From contig JAUYMC010000294.1 in NCBI GenBank assembly GCA_030699545.1, forward strand, positions 1 to 32,520: a stretch of DNA of 32,520 nucleotides, given 5' to 3'. The DNA is from Gemmatimonadales bacterium (GTDB lineage Bacteria > Gemmatimonadota > Gemmatimonadetes > Gemmatimonadales > GWC2-71-9). The notes beneath the pieces are model-generated. The model saw only the letters and a list, made by a program, of their open reading frames with translations. It did no database searches and was not told the origin of the DNA. A program made the translations under genes and the position numbers. Within the stretch, counting starts at the first letter, position 1, and each line of letters begins with the position of its first letter. Shown here in pieces: positions 19,996-28,931 of the stretch.

Positions 19996-20709
19996 CTAAG
20001 TGAAGTCCGGAATCGCCGCGCGCGCGAACGTCACGGCCTGCACGCTCCGCGCCCCCGCCCCGGCCTGCTCGAGGGCCCGCGCCGCTTCGGCGAGCGTCGC
20101 GCCAGTGGTGAACACGTCGTCGACGAGAATGAAAGTCGTGTCCCGGCGAACCCCGGGGCTCGTCACCGCAAAGGCTCCCGCCACGTTCGCCAGTCGCTTC
20201 TCCGGTGTCAACGCCGTCTGCGTCGGCGTCTCGCGGACCCGGACCAGCAGCGATTGGACCGGCAGGGACCACTGCCCGCGCAGTGCCTCGGCGAGGACGG
20301 CGCTCTGGTTGTATCCGCGCTGGCGTTCGCGGCGCGCGGCGAGCGGAATCGGGATCAGGACCGACGGGGCGCCGGTGGGCGGTCGGAGCGGCGCCATGGC
20401 GGCCGCCAAATCGGCGGCGATCCGCGGGAGCGCGCCGTATTTGAGCGCGTGGACAGCTTCGCGGGCGCCGTCCGCGAGCCACACGGCCGAGCGCACGGCC
20501 TCCAGGCAGCCGGGCCAGCCGTCGCACAGCCGGCAGGGACCGAAATGCGGCTCCGGTTGGCCGCAGCGCGTGCACCACGGCGGACGCACCGGGCGCCAGC
20601 GGGTGCGGCACAGGCCGCAGATGATTCGCTGTGACTCCGCCGCCACGAGCAGGTTCCGGCACAGCAGGCACTCCGCCGGCAGCAACAACTGCTCGACGGC
20701 GGCGTTCAC
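19996..20709 (-). CDS. ComF family phosphoribosyltransferase-like protein
   Basis: Zinc-finger-like CLLCRNLL...CGLCRTRW...CTRCGQ...CRLCDG and PRT motif FILVDDVFTTGATLAEAARAL. Confidence 0.9.
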   Translation of the reverse strand: MNAAVEQLLLPAECLLCRNLLVAAESQRIICGLCRTRWRPVRPPWCTRCGQPEPHFGPCRLCDGWPGCLEAVRSAVWLADGAREAVHALKYGALPRIAADLAAAMAPLRPPTGAPSVLIPIPLAARRERQRGYNQSAVLAEALRGQWSLPVQSLLVRVRETPTQTALTPEKRLANVAGAFAVTSPGVRRDTTFILVDDVFTTGATLAEAARALEQAGAGARSVQAVTFARAAIPDFT

Positions 20710-21536
20710 GCACGCAGCGCCCGCGCGACCGCCGCGCGCATGACTTCGACCGGCGCCGCGCTCCCCGGAAAGAAGCGGACGAACGCCGCGGCCCCCTGAT
20801 GGACGAGCGCATCGCGCCCGTCGCGGGCCGGGACGCCGGCCGCGCGGAGGGCGCGCACCCAGCGGGTTTCGCCGGGCGCGTAGACCAGATCGAGCGCGGC
20901 CCCCACGCCCCGCAGCGCGGCCGGATCGACGGGCATCGGATCGTCGCCCCGGAGCCCGAGCGGAGTCGCGTTGATGGCCACATGGACCTCCGGCTTCCCC
21001 GTGGCGATCGCCGCCCGGGCACCCTGGTCGTTCGCCCAGCGCGCGAATTGCCGAGCGCGCTGCTCATCACGCGACTTGATCAAAAGCTCCACCCGTTCCT
21101 CCGCCGCGGCGACCGCAACGGCCCGCGCCGAACCGCCGGTGCCGACCAGCAGCCACGGCCCCGCCCCAGCCGTGCCCGTGACGCCCAGCTCACCGAGCGC
21201 GGCGCGCACACCGGCCACATCGGTGTTGTCGCCCGCCAACCCGCCGTCCTCGGTCCAGAACGTATTGCACGCGCCGGCGCGCGCACAGGTATCGGTTTTC
21301 CGCGTGAGGCAGCGTTCTACCGCCTCCTTGTGGGGCACGGTAACGTTGCCGGCTCCGCCCGTCGCGACGATGGCGGCGAGCACCGGTTCGAGGGCGTCGG
21401 GCGTGACCCGCAGGGCGACATAGACCGCGTCGATGCCGAGCACCCGGCAGGCAGCGTTGTGCATGGCGGGCGACAGGGAATGCGCGACGGGATCGCCGAG
21501 GATGGCGATGAGCCGGGTTCTAGCGCTGATCTCCAC
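20706..21536 (-). CDS. aroE: Shikimate dehydrogenase
   Basis: LIAILGDPVAHSLSPAMHNAACRVLGIDAVYVALRV...GNVTVPHKEAV...LAGDNTDVAGVRAAL...NATPLGL...DLVYAPGETRWVRALRAAG. Confidence 0.95.
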   Translation of the reverse strand: MEISARTRLIAILGDPVAHSLSPAMHNAACRVLGIDAVYVALRVTPDALEPVLAAIVATGGAGNVTVPHKEAVERCLTRKTDTCARAGACNTFWTEDGGLAGDNTDVAGVRAALGELGVTGTAGAGPWLLVGTGGSARAVAVAAAEERVELLIKSRDEQRARQFARWANDQGARAAIATGKPEVHVAINATPLGLRGDDPMPVDPAALRGVGAALDLVYAPGETRWVRALRAAGVPARDGRDALVHQGAAAFVRFFPGSAAPVEVMRAAVARALRA

Positions 21537-21999
21537 GCTTCGCTTCTTCGGCCAGGCGCTCGGCGACCGCGGCGGCGAGCGTCGTCAGCTCGACGCACGT
21601 GTCCCGATAGACGCCGAGATCGCCGCCGAATGGATCGCTGACCTCGACGTCGGGATCCTCGCGGCGCGCGAACTCGCCCAGGACATGGACCCGCCCTTCT
21701 CCTCCCAGCTCGTCGACGCGCGCGCGATGATGGCGCGCCATCGTCAGGATCAGGTCTGCCTGCTCCACCAGCTCGCGGCTGAGCAGCCGCGCCCGATGGC
21801 CCGACAGGTCGAGGCCGCATTCCAGACCGACGAGATACGCGCCTTCCGACGCCGGCGCGCCATCCCAGGCGCCCGTGCCCGCGGACGTCACGGACACGTC
21901 GTTCAGGCCCCGCTCCTCGAGCGCCCGTTTCAGCAGCGCTTCGGCCAGCGGACTGCGGCAGATGTTGCCGGTGCACACGAACAGGACGTTGCGGACCAT
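21520..21999 (-). CDS. Low-molecular-weight protein (tyrosine) phosphatase
   Basis: P-loop VLFVCTGNICRSPLAEALL and acid loop VSDPFGGD; adjacent to tsaC. Confidence 0.9.
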   Translation of the reverse strand: MVRNVLFVCTGNICRSPLAEALLKRALEERGLNDVSVTSAGTGAWDGAPASEGAYLVGLECGLDLSGHRARLLSRELVEQADLILTMARHHRARVDELGGEGRVHVLGEFARREDPDVEVSDPFGGDLGVYRDTCVELTTLAAAVAERLAEEAKRGDQR

Positions 22000-22655
22000 T
22001 ATGGGGCGAGCCGCCCGGCGGCCCGGCGCAGCGCGCTCACGCTGATGGCGCCTTCCCGAACGAGCCGGGCGTCAGGTTGCGTGCAATCAACCACGGTCGA
22101 CGGTGGCCGGTTCCCCAGCACGCCTCCGTCGAGCACCAGCAGCCGGCCGTCGGCCACGGCCGTGGCGAAGTCGCGGGCGATGGCCGCGGCTCCCGGCGCC
22201 GGCTGGCTGCCCTTGAGATTCGCCGAGGTGGACGTCAGCGGGCTCTGCATCGCCGTCACGAGCTTGGCGATGCCCGCATGCGAGGTCCAGCGCACCGCGA
22301 TGCCCGATTCGGGGGCCGGGCCGCGCAGCAGATCGGGCAGCCGGCCCGACCCTCCCGGCAAGACGAGCGTCAGCGGACCGGGCCAAAACGCCCGCGCCAG
22401 GGCGTCCGCCGACGCGTTGAACGCGAGGCCGTGCGCTTCCGCCATCGGGCGGCCGCTGATGAGCAGCAGGAACGGCTTGCTGGCCGCCCGCCCCTTGAGG
22501 CTCGCCAGCACGGCGACATCGGCCTCGACCGCCCGTGAGCCCAGCCCGTACACCGTCTCCGTCGGGTAGGCGAGCAGCCCACCCGCGCCGAGATGGGCCA
22601 CGACCCGCGGGATCGCCTCGGCGATTTCCTCCGGCGTCCGAAACGGGATGATCAC
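21999..22655 (-). CDS. tsaC: L-threonylcarbamoyladenylate synthase (Sua5/YciO/YrdC family)
   Basis: GGLLAYPTETVYGLGSRAVE...LKGRAASKPFLLLI...FWPGPLTLVLPG...IAVRWTSH...TSTSANLKGSQPA; GTG start. Confidence 0.93.
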   Translation of the reverse strand: MIIPFRTPEEIAEAIPRVVAHLGAGGLLAYPTETVYGLGSRAVEADVAVLASLKGRAASKPFLLLISGRPMAEAHGLAFNASADALARAFWPGPLTLVLPGGSGRLPDLLRGPAPESGIAVRWTSHAGIAKLVTAMQSPLTSTSANLKGSQPAPGAAAIARDFATAVADGRLLVLDGGVLGNRPPSTVVDCTQPDARLVREGAISVSALRRAAGRLAP

Positions 22656-23383
22656 CGCAGCTCACGCGCGAGAGCCTCGGCGATCCGGAAGTCGTCGGCC
22701 GTCGTGACCTTGATATTGTGGGGCGAATCGGGCACGAGCTCGACGGGGAATCCGGCGCGCTCGCACACCTCGGCGTCGTCGCTGGGAACGCGCTCGCCCG
22801 CGCGCAGCGGTCCGAGCTGCACGTAGGCGGCGTCGAGCATCGGCCGCGGGAATCCCTGCGGGGTCTGCGCGCGCCACAAGCGCTCGCGATCCACGGTGCG
22901 GGTCACGCGGGGCGTCGCGCGCGGCGCGCCCTCCGCGACCTCCTTCAGCGTGTCTGAGACCGGTACCGCCGCGACGGCCCCCACATTCGCGCGCGCCCGT
23001 GCGATGACGGCGTCGATCGTGCCGCGGCTCACGAACGGACGGGCGGCATCGTGCACCAGCACGACCGCGGCACCAGGCTCGAGCGCCGCCAAGGCCGCGC
23101 GCACCGAGTCGGCGCGCTGCGCTCCGCCGGCGACGAAGGCGAGCCGCTCGCCGCGCGCCTTGCGCAACCACTCGGGAGGGCGATCGGCATAGCCGGGCGG
23201 CAGCGCCACCACGACGTGACGCACTTCCGGATGCGCGGTGAACGGCCGCAGCGCGCGGAGCAGCATCGGCACGCCGAGAATCGGACGGAACTGCTTCGGC
23301 TCGCCTGGGCCGGCCCGGACCCCGGCCCCCGCCGCCACCACGACCACGCCGACGTCAGGCGGCGAGGCGGCGGGCGAGCTCAC
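22652..23383 (-). CDS. ispD: 2-C-methyl-D-erythritol 4-phosphate cytidylyltransferase
   Basis: VGVVVVAAGAGVRAGPGEPKQFRPILGVPMLLRAL...VLVHDAARPFVS...QTPQGFPRPML...DDAEVCERAGFPVELV. ORF track starts at 23401; a GTG at 23383 is preferred because it shortens the overlap with radA. Confidence 0.93.
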   Translation of the reverse strand: MSSPAASPPDVGVVVVAAGAGVRAGPGEPKQFRPILGVPMLLRALRPFTAHPEVRHVVVALPPGYADRPPEWLRKARGERLAFVAGGAQRADSVRAALAALEPGAAVVLVHDAARPFVSRGTIDAVIARARANVGAVAAVPVSDTLKEVAEGAPRATPRVTRTVDRERLWRAQTPQGFPRPMLDAAYVQLGPLRAGERVPSDDAEVCERAGFPVELVPDSPHNIKVTTADDFRIAEALARELR

Positions 23384-24725
23384 TGATGCCTTCCAGACCA
23401 ATCACCTCGAGCCCTCCCGTGGGGCCGCGGAACCGCGACGACAGAAAGGCGCGCCGGAATCCCTGCCGGCCGGCTTCCACGAGTCGGCGCTCGGCGGCCG
23501 TCACGGGACGAATCTCCCCGCCCAGCCCGACTTCGCCGAGGAACACGGTGTCGGCCGGCACCGGCCGATCGTGCACGCTCGAGACCAGCGCCGCCAGGAC
23601 CGCGAGATCCGTCGACGGCTCGATCAGTCGCACGCCCCCGGTCACGTTCACGAACACGTCGAGGCCGCCGAACGGCAGGCCGCCGCGCCGCTCGAGCACC
23701 GCGAGCAAGACCGCCAGCCGCCGATGATCGAGCCCCGTCGCCACCCGCTGCGGCGTTCCGAATCCCGCTGTGGACGCGAGCGCCTGGATTTCGACGAGCA
23801 TCGGCCGCGTGCCTTCCATCAGCGCCGTCACCGCCGACCCGGACACGCCGGTGCTCCGGCCCGCCAGGAACGCGGCCGCGGGATTCGCGACCGGCTCGAG
23901 CCCCGTCCCCGTCATCCGGAAGACGCCGATCTCATCCACCGACCCGAACCGGTTCTTCACGGCCCGCAGCAGGCGATGGTCGAGGGTGCTCTCGCCTTCG
24001 AAATACAGCACCGTGTCCACGATGTGCTCGAGCGTTTTGGGCCCGGCGATGCCGCCGCCTTTGGTCACGTGACCGACGAGGACGACCGCCGGGCCGGTCT
24101 CCTTGGCGAACCGCATCAGGCGCGCTGCGCACTCGCGGACCTGTCCCACGTTGCCCGGCGCCCCTTCGAGCGCTTCGGTGTAGGTCGTCTGAATCGAATC
24201 GAGCAGCACCACTTTGGCCGGGAGTGCCGCGGCGTGATGCAGGATGGCCTCGAGCCGGGTTTCGCCGAGCGCGTGAATCGCGCCCGCGTCCCCCCCGAGG
24301 CGATCGGCGCGCAGGCGGAGCTGGTCGGGCGACTCCTCGCCGGACACGTAGAGGGTGGATATCCCCTGCGCTTCGAGCCGCGCGGCGCACTGCATCAGCA
24401 GCGTGGACTTGCCGATGCCCGGCTCGCCGCCCACGAGCGTCACCGATCCGGGGACGATGCCGCCGCCGAGGACGAAGTCGAATTCCGCGAGACCGGTCTT
24501 CCAGCGGGCGCCGGACGTCGAGTGCATCTCGGAGAGCCGGACGGGGGTGGCGCTCCCAACGGGGGTGTGGCGGCCGTCCGGCCGTCCGGCCGTCCGGGCC
24601 GTCCGGCCGACGGCTTCTTCCACCAGCGAGTTCCACGCCCCGCACGCCTCACACCGGCCGCCCCACTTCGGCTGATCCGTCCCGCATTCGGTGCAGCGAA
24701 ATACCGACCGGCCGCCTTTAGGCAC
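23355..24725 (-). CDS. radA: DNA repair protein RadA/Sms
   Basis: Zinc finger CTECGTDQPKWGGRCEACGAWNSLVEE; Walker A GGEPGIGKSTLLMQ; KNRFGSVDEIGVF motif; Lon-like C-terminus. Confidence 0.96.
   Translation of the reverse strand: MPKGGRSVFRCTECGTDQPKWGGRCEACGAWNSLVEEAVGRTARTAGRPDGRHTPVGSATPVRLSEMHSTSGARWKTGLAEFDFVLGGGIVPGSVTLVGGEPGIGKSTLLMQCAARLEAQGISTLYVSGEESPDQLRLRADRLGGDAGAIHALGETRLEAILHHAAALPAKVVLLDSIQTTYTEALEGAPGNVGQVRECAARLMRFAKETGPAVVLVGHVTKGGGIAGPKTLEHIVDTVLYFEGESTLDHRLLRAVKNRFGSVDEIGVFRMTGTGLEPVANPAAAFLAGRSTGVSGSAVTALMEGTRPMLVEIQALASTAGFGTPQRVATGLDHRRLAVLLAVLERRGGLPFGGLDVFVNVTGGVRLIEPSTDLAVLAALVSSVHDRPVPADTVFLGEVGLGGEIRPVTAAERRLVEAGRQGFRRAFLSSRFRGPTGGLEVIGLEGISELARRLAA
24573..24613. 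repeat. 8-bp tandem repeat (gccgtccg x3, then a 9-nt unit, then gccgacgg)
   Basis: Direct reading; encodes the GRTARTAGRPDGR linker of RadA. Confidence 0.9.
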
Positions 24726-26145
24726 GCGATCCCGCCTCGGCCGGATGCTCCCGCGCCGTGTAGTTGTCGAACCGCGTGAATTCTTTCTTGAAGTGGAGCT
24801 TGATCGCGCCCGTCGGGCCGTTGCGCTGCTTGCCGACGATGACCTCCGCGATGCCCTCGAGGCTCTCGTTCGTCTTGGGGTCCACCGGCCCGTCGTAGAA
24901 CTCCTGGCGATAGATGAAGCAGACGACGTCGGCGTCCTGCTCGATCGCGCCCGACTCGCGCAGGTCGGACAGCTGCGGCCGCCGGTGTTCGCCGCCGCGC
25001 TGCTCGGGGGCGCGCGACAGCTGCGAGATGGCGACGACCGGCACGTCCAGCTCCTTCGCCAGCGCCTTGAGCGAGCGCGAGATATAGGAAATCTCCTGCT
25101 GGCGGTTCTCGACGTCGCCCGGGCCCTGCATCAGCTGGAGGTAGTCCACGATCACGAGCGCAATATCGTGCTCCGCCTTCAACCGGCGTGCCTTGGAGCG
25201 CATCGCGAGCGGCGTCAACGCCGCCGAGTCGTCGATCCAGATCGGCGCGGTGCCGAGCAGGCCGGCCGCGCGGGCGAGCTTGGGATAGTCGTCGTCGCGC
25301 AGCTGGCCGCGGCGCAGGCGCTGCGCGTCGACCAGGCCCTCCGAGCAGAGCAGCCGCTGCACGAGCGCGTCCTTCGACATTTCGAGAGAGAAAAACGCCA
25401 CGCCCGTATTGTGCTCGATCGCGGCGTGCTGCACGATGTTGAGCGCCAGCGCCGTCTTTCCCATCGAGGGACGGGCGGCGAGGATGACGAGATCGGCCCG
25501 CTGGAAGCCGGCCGTCAGGCGGTCGAGGTCGAGGAACCCGCTGGGCACGCCGGTCACGGAGCCGGCGCCCGACTGGAGCTGCTCGATGCGCTCCATCGTG
25601 GGCCAGATCAGCTCCTTGATCCGGATGAACTCTTCGGCACGCCGGAACTGCGCGACCTGGAAGACGCGATGCTCGGCGTTGTCGAGCACTTCGGAGGCGG
25701 TGCCGTGCCCCGTGTAGATATCCTGAATGATCGCCGTCGCCGCCTCGACCAGCCGCCGCAGCACCGCCTTGTCCCGCACGATGCGGGCGTGGTAATCGAC
25801 GTTGGCCGCGGTCGGGACGACGTCGATGAGGGCGGCGACGTACTCCATCCCGCCGGCGCGGTCGAGGTCGCCGCGGCGCAGCAGCTCGTCGCGCAGCGTC
25901 ACGGGATCGATGACGTCGCCCCGCTCGGTGAGGGCCAGCATGCCGCGGAACAGCAGCCGGTGGCCCTCGCGATAGAACATCGTGTCGTCCAGGATCTCGG
26001 CGGCCTTCAGGGCCGCGTCCTGATCGAGCAGCATCGCGCCGAGCACCGCCTGCTCGGCCTCGTGGCTCCAGGGCGCCTGGCGGCCGGCGAACTCCGCCGG
26101 CTGACGCTCAGCGGTCGAGGAGACGGCGGACGATACGGACGTCAT
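24718..26145 (-). CDS. dnaB: Replicative DNA helicase
   Basis: EAEQAVLGAMLLDQDA...LVILAARPSMGKTALALNIVQHAA...VVDYLQLMQGPG...SQLSRAPEQRGGEHRRPQLSDLRESGAIEQDADVVCFIYR. Confidence 0.96.
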   Translation of the reverse strand: MTSVSSAVSSTAERQPAEFAGRQAPWSHEAEQAVLGAMLLDQDAALKAAEILDDTMFYREGHRLLFRGMLALTERGDVIDPVTLRDELLRRGDLDRAGGMEYVAALIDVVPTAANVDYHARIVRDKAVLRRLVEAATAIIQDIYTGHGTASEVLDNAEHRVFQVAQFRRAEEFIRIKELIWPTMERIEQLQSGAGSVTGVPSGFLDLDRLTAGFQRADLVILAARPSMGKTALALNIVQHAAIEHNTGVAFFSLEMSKDALVQRLLCSEGLVDAQRLRRGQLRDDDYPKLARAAGLLGTAPIWIDDSAALTPLAMRSKARRLKAEHDIALVIVDYLQLMQGPGDVENRQQEISYISRSLKALAKELDVPVVAISQLSRAPEQRGGEHRRPQLSDLRESGAIEQDADVVCFIYRQEFYDGPVDPKTNESLEGIAEVIVGKQRNGPTGAIKLHFKKEFTRFDNYTAREHPAEAGSRA

Positions 26146-26842
26146 CCCAGGTTGGTCTCTTCCAGTTCGGGTTGCGCAGCAGCGCCGCGGGGTGATACGT
26201 GACGATCAGCGGCACGCCGCGGAAGCGATGCACCTGATTGCGCAACGCGCCCAACGATTGCTTGGTGTTGAGCAGCGTCTGCGCGGCGGTCCCGCCCATC
26301 GCGAGAATCGCCTTCGGCTTCACCAGCTCGATCTGCCGATACAAGTATGGCACGCAGGCCGCGATTTCGTCGTATTGCGGCAGCCGGTTGTCGGGAGGCC
26401 GGCACTTGACGACATTGCAGATGTACACCTGCTCCCGCGGCAGTGCGATGGCACCGAGAATTTTGGTGAGCAGCTCGCCCGCCCGGCCCACGAAGGGCCG
26501 GCCCGTTGCGTCTTCGGTCTTGCCCGGTCCCTCGCCCACGACGATCAGTCGCGCATCGGCGGGACCCTCGCCCGGCACGGTCCGCGTGCGCCCTTCGCAC
26601 AGCTTGCAGCGGATGCACGGGGCGATGAGCGCCGCGACGTCGGCGAGCGTGCGGGTCTGCTGAATGGGATCGGCGGCGAAGAGATCGCTGCTCGGTGGAT
26701 CGAACGACAGGCCGGGGGGAGGAAAACTGTCGGCCGGACGGTCCGACGGTCCGACGGTCGCGGTCGGCAGGATTACCGAGTTCCCGCCCAACACCCGCTG
26801 CTGCTCCAGATACGTCCGCGCCAACGTCCTACCGTCGGTCAC
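26108..26842 (-). CDS. Uracil-DNA glycosylase, family 4-like (Fe-S)
   Basis: CIRCKLCEGRTRTVPGEG...VVGEGPGKTEDATGRPFVGRAGELL...YICNVVKCRPPDNR...VTYHPAALLRNP. Confidence 0.92.
   Translation of the reverse strand: MTDGRTLARTYLEQQRVLGGNSVILPTATVGPSDRPADSFPPPGLSFDPPSSDLFAADPIQQTRTLADVAALIAPCIRCKLCEGRTRTVPGEGPADARLIVVGEGPGKTEDATGRPFVGRAGELLTKILGAIALPREQVYICNVVKCRPPDNRLPQYDEIAACVPYLYRQIELVKPKAILAMGGTAAQTLLNTKQSLGALRNQVHRFRGVPLIVTYHPAALLRNPNWKRPTWDDVRIVRRLLDR
26732..26761. repeat. 8-bp tandem repeat (ggccggac ggtccgac ggtccgac ggtcgc)
   Basis: Direct reading; lies in the variable N-terminal part of the UDG gene. Confidence 0.8.
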
Positions 26843-28050
26843 AGAGCCTCTTCGACGACGTCGAGGATACGTTCGGCCACGTCGCGTTTGGGCAGGAGCG
26901 GCACGTCGACCTGTTTGCCGTTCCGTCCCAGGATGGTCACGCGATTGGTCGGGACCTCGAAGCCGGCGCCGGGCTCGAGCGCGTCGTTCAGGATCACGAA
27001 ATCGAGCGTCTTATTCTGCAGCTTGGCGCGGGCCTTGGCGAGCGCGTCGCCGCCGGTCTCCAGCGCGAATCCGACGACCACGCAGCCCTTGGGGCGCTCC
27101 AGGGTCGCGAGAATGTCGGGGGTCGGCTCCAGGTCCAGCGTCACCGGGCCTCCGGCGCCGCGGGGCCGCTTGGTCTCCGCGCGCGTGCGCGGCCGGAAAT
27201 CGGCGGGCGCGGCCACCATCAGCAGCGCGTCCGCCTTCCCGATGAGCGCCTGCACGGCCGCCTGCATCTCGGCGGTCGTCTCGACGCGCGTCGTGGCCAT
27301 CCCCGCCGGCGGCGCGAGCTCGGTGGGCCCGGCGACGAGCGCCACCGCGGCGCCGCGTGCCGCCACGGCCTCGGCGAGCGCGAACCCCATGCGCCCGCTC
27401 GAGGGATTGGTCAGGACGCGCACCGGATCGAGGTGCTCGCGCGTCGGTCCCGCCGTGACGACGACCCGTTTCCCCACCCAGCGCCCCTGCCCCGCGGTTG
27501 CCGCCGCGCCGGAGAGCAGCCGGTGCGCGGCCGCGAGGATCGTCTCCGGCTCACTCATCCGTCCGGGCCGCGCGCTCGGACCTTCGGCGAGGGGACCCGT
27601 CTCCGGGCCGACGAACTGCCAGCCCCGCTCGCCGAGGGTGCGGAGGTTGGCCGTCGTGGCGGGGTGGGCGTATATCGCGTCGTTCATCGCCGGGGCCGCG
27701 AGCACCGGACTCGAGCGCGCGAGCAGGAGGGCGGTGAGGAAGTCGTCCGCCATTCCCATCGTCGCGCGGGCGAGGAGATGGGCGGTGGCGGGTGCGACGA
27801 TCACGAGCGCGGGCGCGCGGGCCAGCTCGATGTGGGCGAGCGCCCGCCCCGGGTCCCAGAGCGAGCCCAGGACGGGGCGGCCCGTGAGCGCCTCGAAGGT
27901 CAGCGGGCGGATGAACTCGCCGGCGGCCGCGGTGAGGATCACGTCCACGCGGGCTCCGGCTTCGGTGAGCCGGCGCGCGATCGTGCAGCTCTTGTAACAG
28001 GCGATCCCGCCCGACACGCCGAGCACGACGTGACGGCCGGCGAAGGACAT
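26839..28050 (-). CDS. coaBC: Bifunctional phosphopantothenoylcysteine decarboxylase / phosphopantothenate-cysteine ligase
   Basis: HVVLGVSGGIACYKSCTIARRL...APAMNDAIYAHPAT...VVTAGPTREHLDPVRVLTNPSSGRMGFALAEAVAARGA. Confidence 0.95.
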   Translation of the reverse strand: MSFAGRHVVLGVSGGIACYKSCTIARRLTEAGARVDVILTAAAGEFIRPLTFEALTGRPVLGSLWDPGRALAHIELARAPALVIVAPATAHLLARATMGMADDFLTALLLARSSPVLAAPAMNDAIYAHPATTANLRTLGERGWQFVGPETGPLAEGPSARPGRMSEPETILAAAHRLLSGAAATAGQGRWVGKRVVVTAGPTREHLDPVRVLTNPSSGRMGFALAEAVAARGAAVALVAGPTELAPPAGMATTRVETTAEMQAAVQALIGKADALLMVAAPADFRPRTRAETKRPRGAGGPVTLDLEPTPDILATLERPKGCVVVGFALETGGDALAKARAKLQNKTLDFVILNDALEPGAGFEVPTNRVTILGRNGKQVDVPLLPKRDVAERILDVVEEAL

Positions 28051-28262
28051 CAGCCGTCCTGGCGGCGCCGCCGGACGAGCCGGTACTTGAGGTTGCCCTG
28101 CACCAGCTCCTCGAAGGCGCGAGTGGTGAGCTTCTGCTCCCAGTCGACGGACCGGTCGCGGGGGAAATCGTTGACGTAACGCGCGAATTTCGCCGCGACG
28201 AGAACCCCCAGGTACTTGTTCTGGGTCTGCCCGGCGACTTCCGACGGAGTCACAATGCGCAT
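28050..28262 (-). CDS. rpoZ: DNA-directed RNA polymerase subunit omega
   Basis: 70 aa, MRIVTPSEVAGQTQNKYLGVLVAAKFARYVNDF...WEQKLTTRAFEELVQGNLKYRLVRR; located between gmk and coaBC, the usual neighbourhood. Confidence 0.85.
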   Translation of the reverse strand: MRIVTPSEVAGQTQNKYLGVLVAAKFARYVNDFPRDRSVDWEQKLTTRAFEELVQGNLKYRLVRRRRQDG

Positions 28263-28265
28263 GAA

Positions 28266-28931
28266 TCAGCCTTTCTGGGCGTGCATCCGCGCCCGCTCCT
28301 GCTGCAGGGCGCTGACGTAATTGTTGATCCAGGCGAAATCGGGAGAACTGCCGATCGACCGTCTCACCGTCTCGCCGTCTGCCACTGCCTGCACGACATC
28401 CCGAACCGCCGTCTCGAGGTCGTCGTTCCGTATCAGGCGATGGAAATGCATCGCCTGGCTCAGCTCGTATGTCGCCCGCTCCAACCGCCGCTCGACTTCG
28501 GCGGCCGACTCGCTCTGCCGCCCGGTGAGGCGCTCCAGCAGCACTCGCGGCTCACTCGGCAAAATGAACACCGTCACCGCGTCCGGCTCGAGCGCGCGAA
28601 CCTGCGCGGCGCCGTCCACCTCGATGTCCAGCAGGACATGGCGCCCCTGCGCCCGGATCCGATCGACTTCGGCCCGCAACGTCCCGTACAGCTCGCCGGC
28701 ATACTCGGCGTGCTCCAGGAACTTCCCGGCGACGATCTCAGCGCGGAACCGGTCCCGGTCCCAGAAATGATAATCGATCCCGTGCCGTTCCCCCGGCCGG
28801 GGCCGGCGCGTGGTCGCGGAGATGGAGAACCCGAACCGCTCGGGATGCCGTTCCCGCACCGCTTTCGCGATCGTCGTCTTGCCGCCGCCGGAAGGAGCCG
28901 ACAGGACCACGACGCGTGGCCACCCCGTCAC
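28266..28931 (-). CDS. gmk: Guanylate kinase
   Basis: VVVLSAPSGGGKTTIAKAVRERHPERFGFSISATTRRPRPGERHGIDYHFW...LDIEVDGAAQVR...VFILPSEPRVLLERLTGRQSE; GTG start overlapping the yicC stop. Contained in open frame 28266..29420. Confidence 0.95.
   Translation of the reverse strand: MTGWPRVVVLSAPSGGGKTTIAKAVRERHPERFGFSISATTRRPRPGERHGIDYHFWDRDRFRAEIVAGKFLEHAEYAGELYGTLRAEVDRIRAQGRHVLLDIEVDGAAQVRALEPDAVTVFILPSEPRVLLERLTGRQSESAAEVERRLERATYELSQAMHFHRLIRNDDLETAVRDVVQAVADGETVRRSIGSSPDFAWINNYVSALQQERARMHAQKG
28357..28380. repeat. 8-bp tandem repeat (gaccgtct caccgtct cgccgtct)
   Basis: Direct reading; lies near the 3' end of gmk. Confidence 0.7.

Noticed and set aside
23238-27997. Plus-strand ORFs of 500-600 aa (23238..24779, 24691..26202, 26192..27997)
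   Set aside because: Antisense to radA, dnaB, udg and coaBC; Arg/Pro/His-rich translations without domains.
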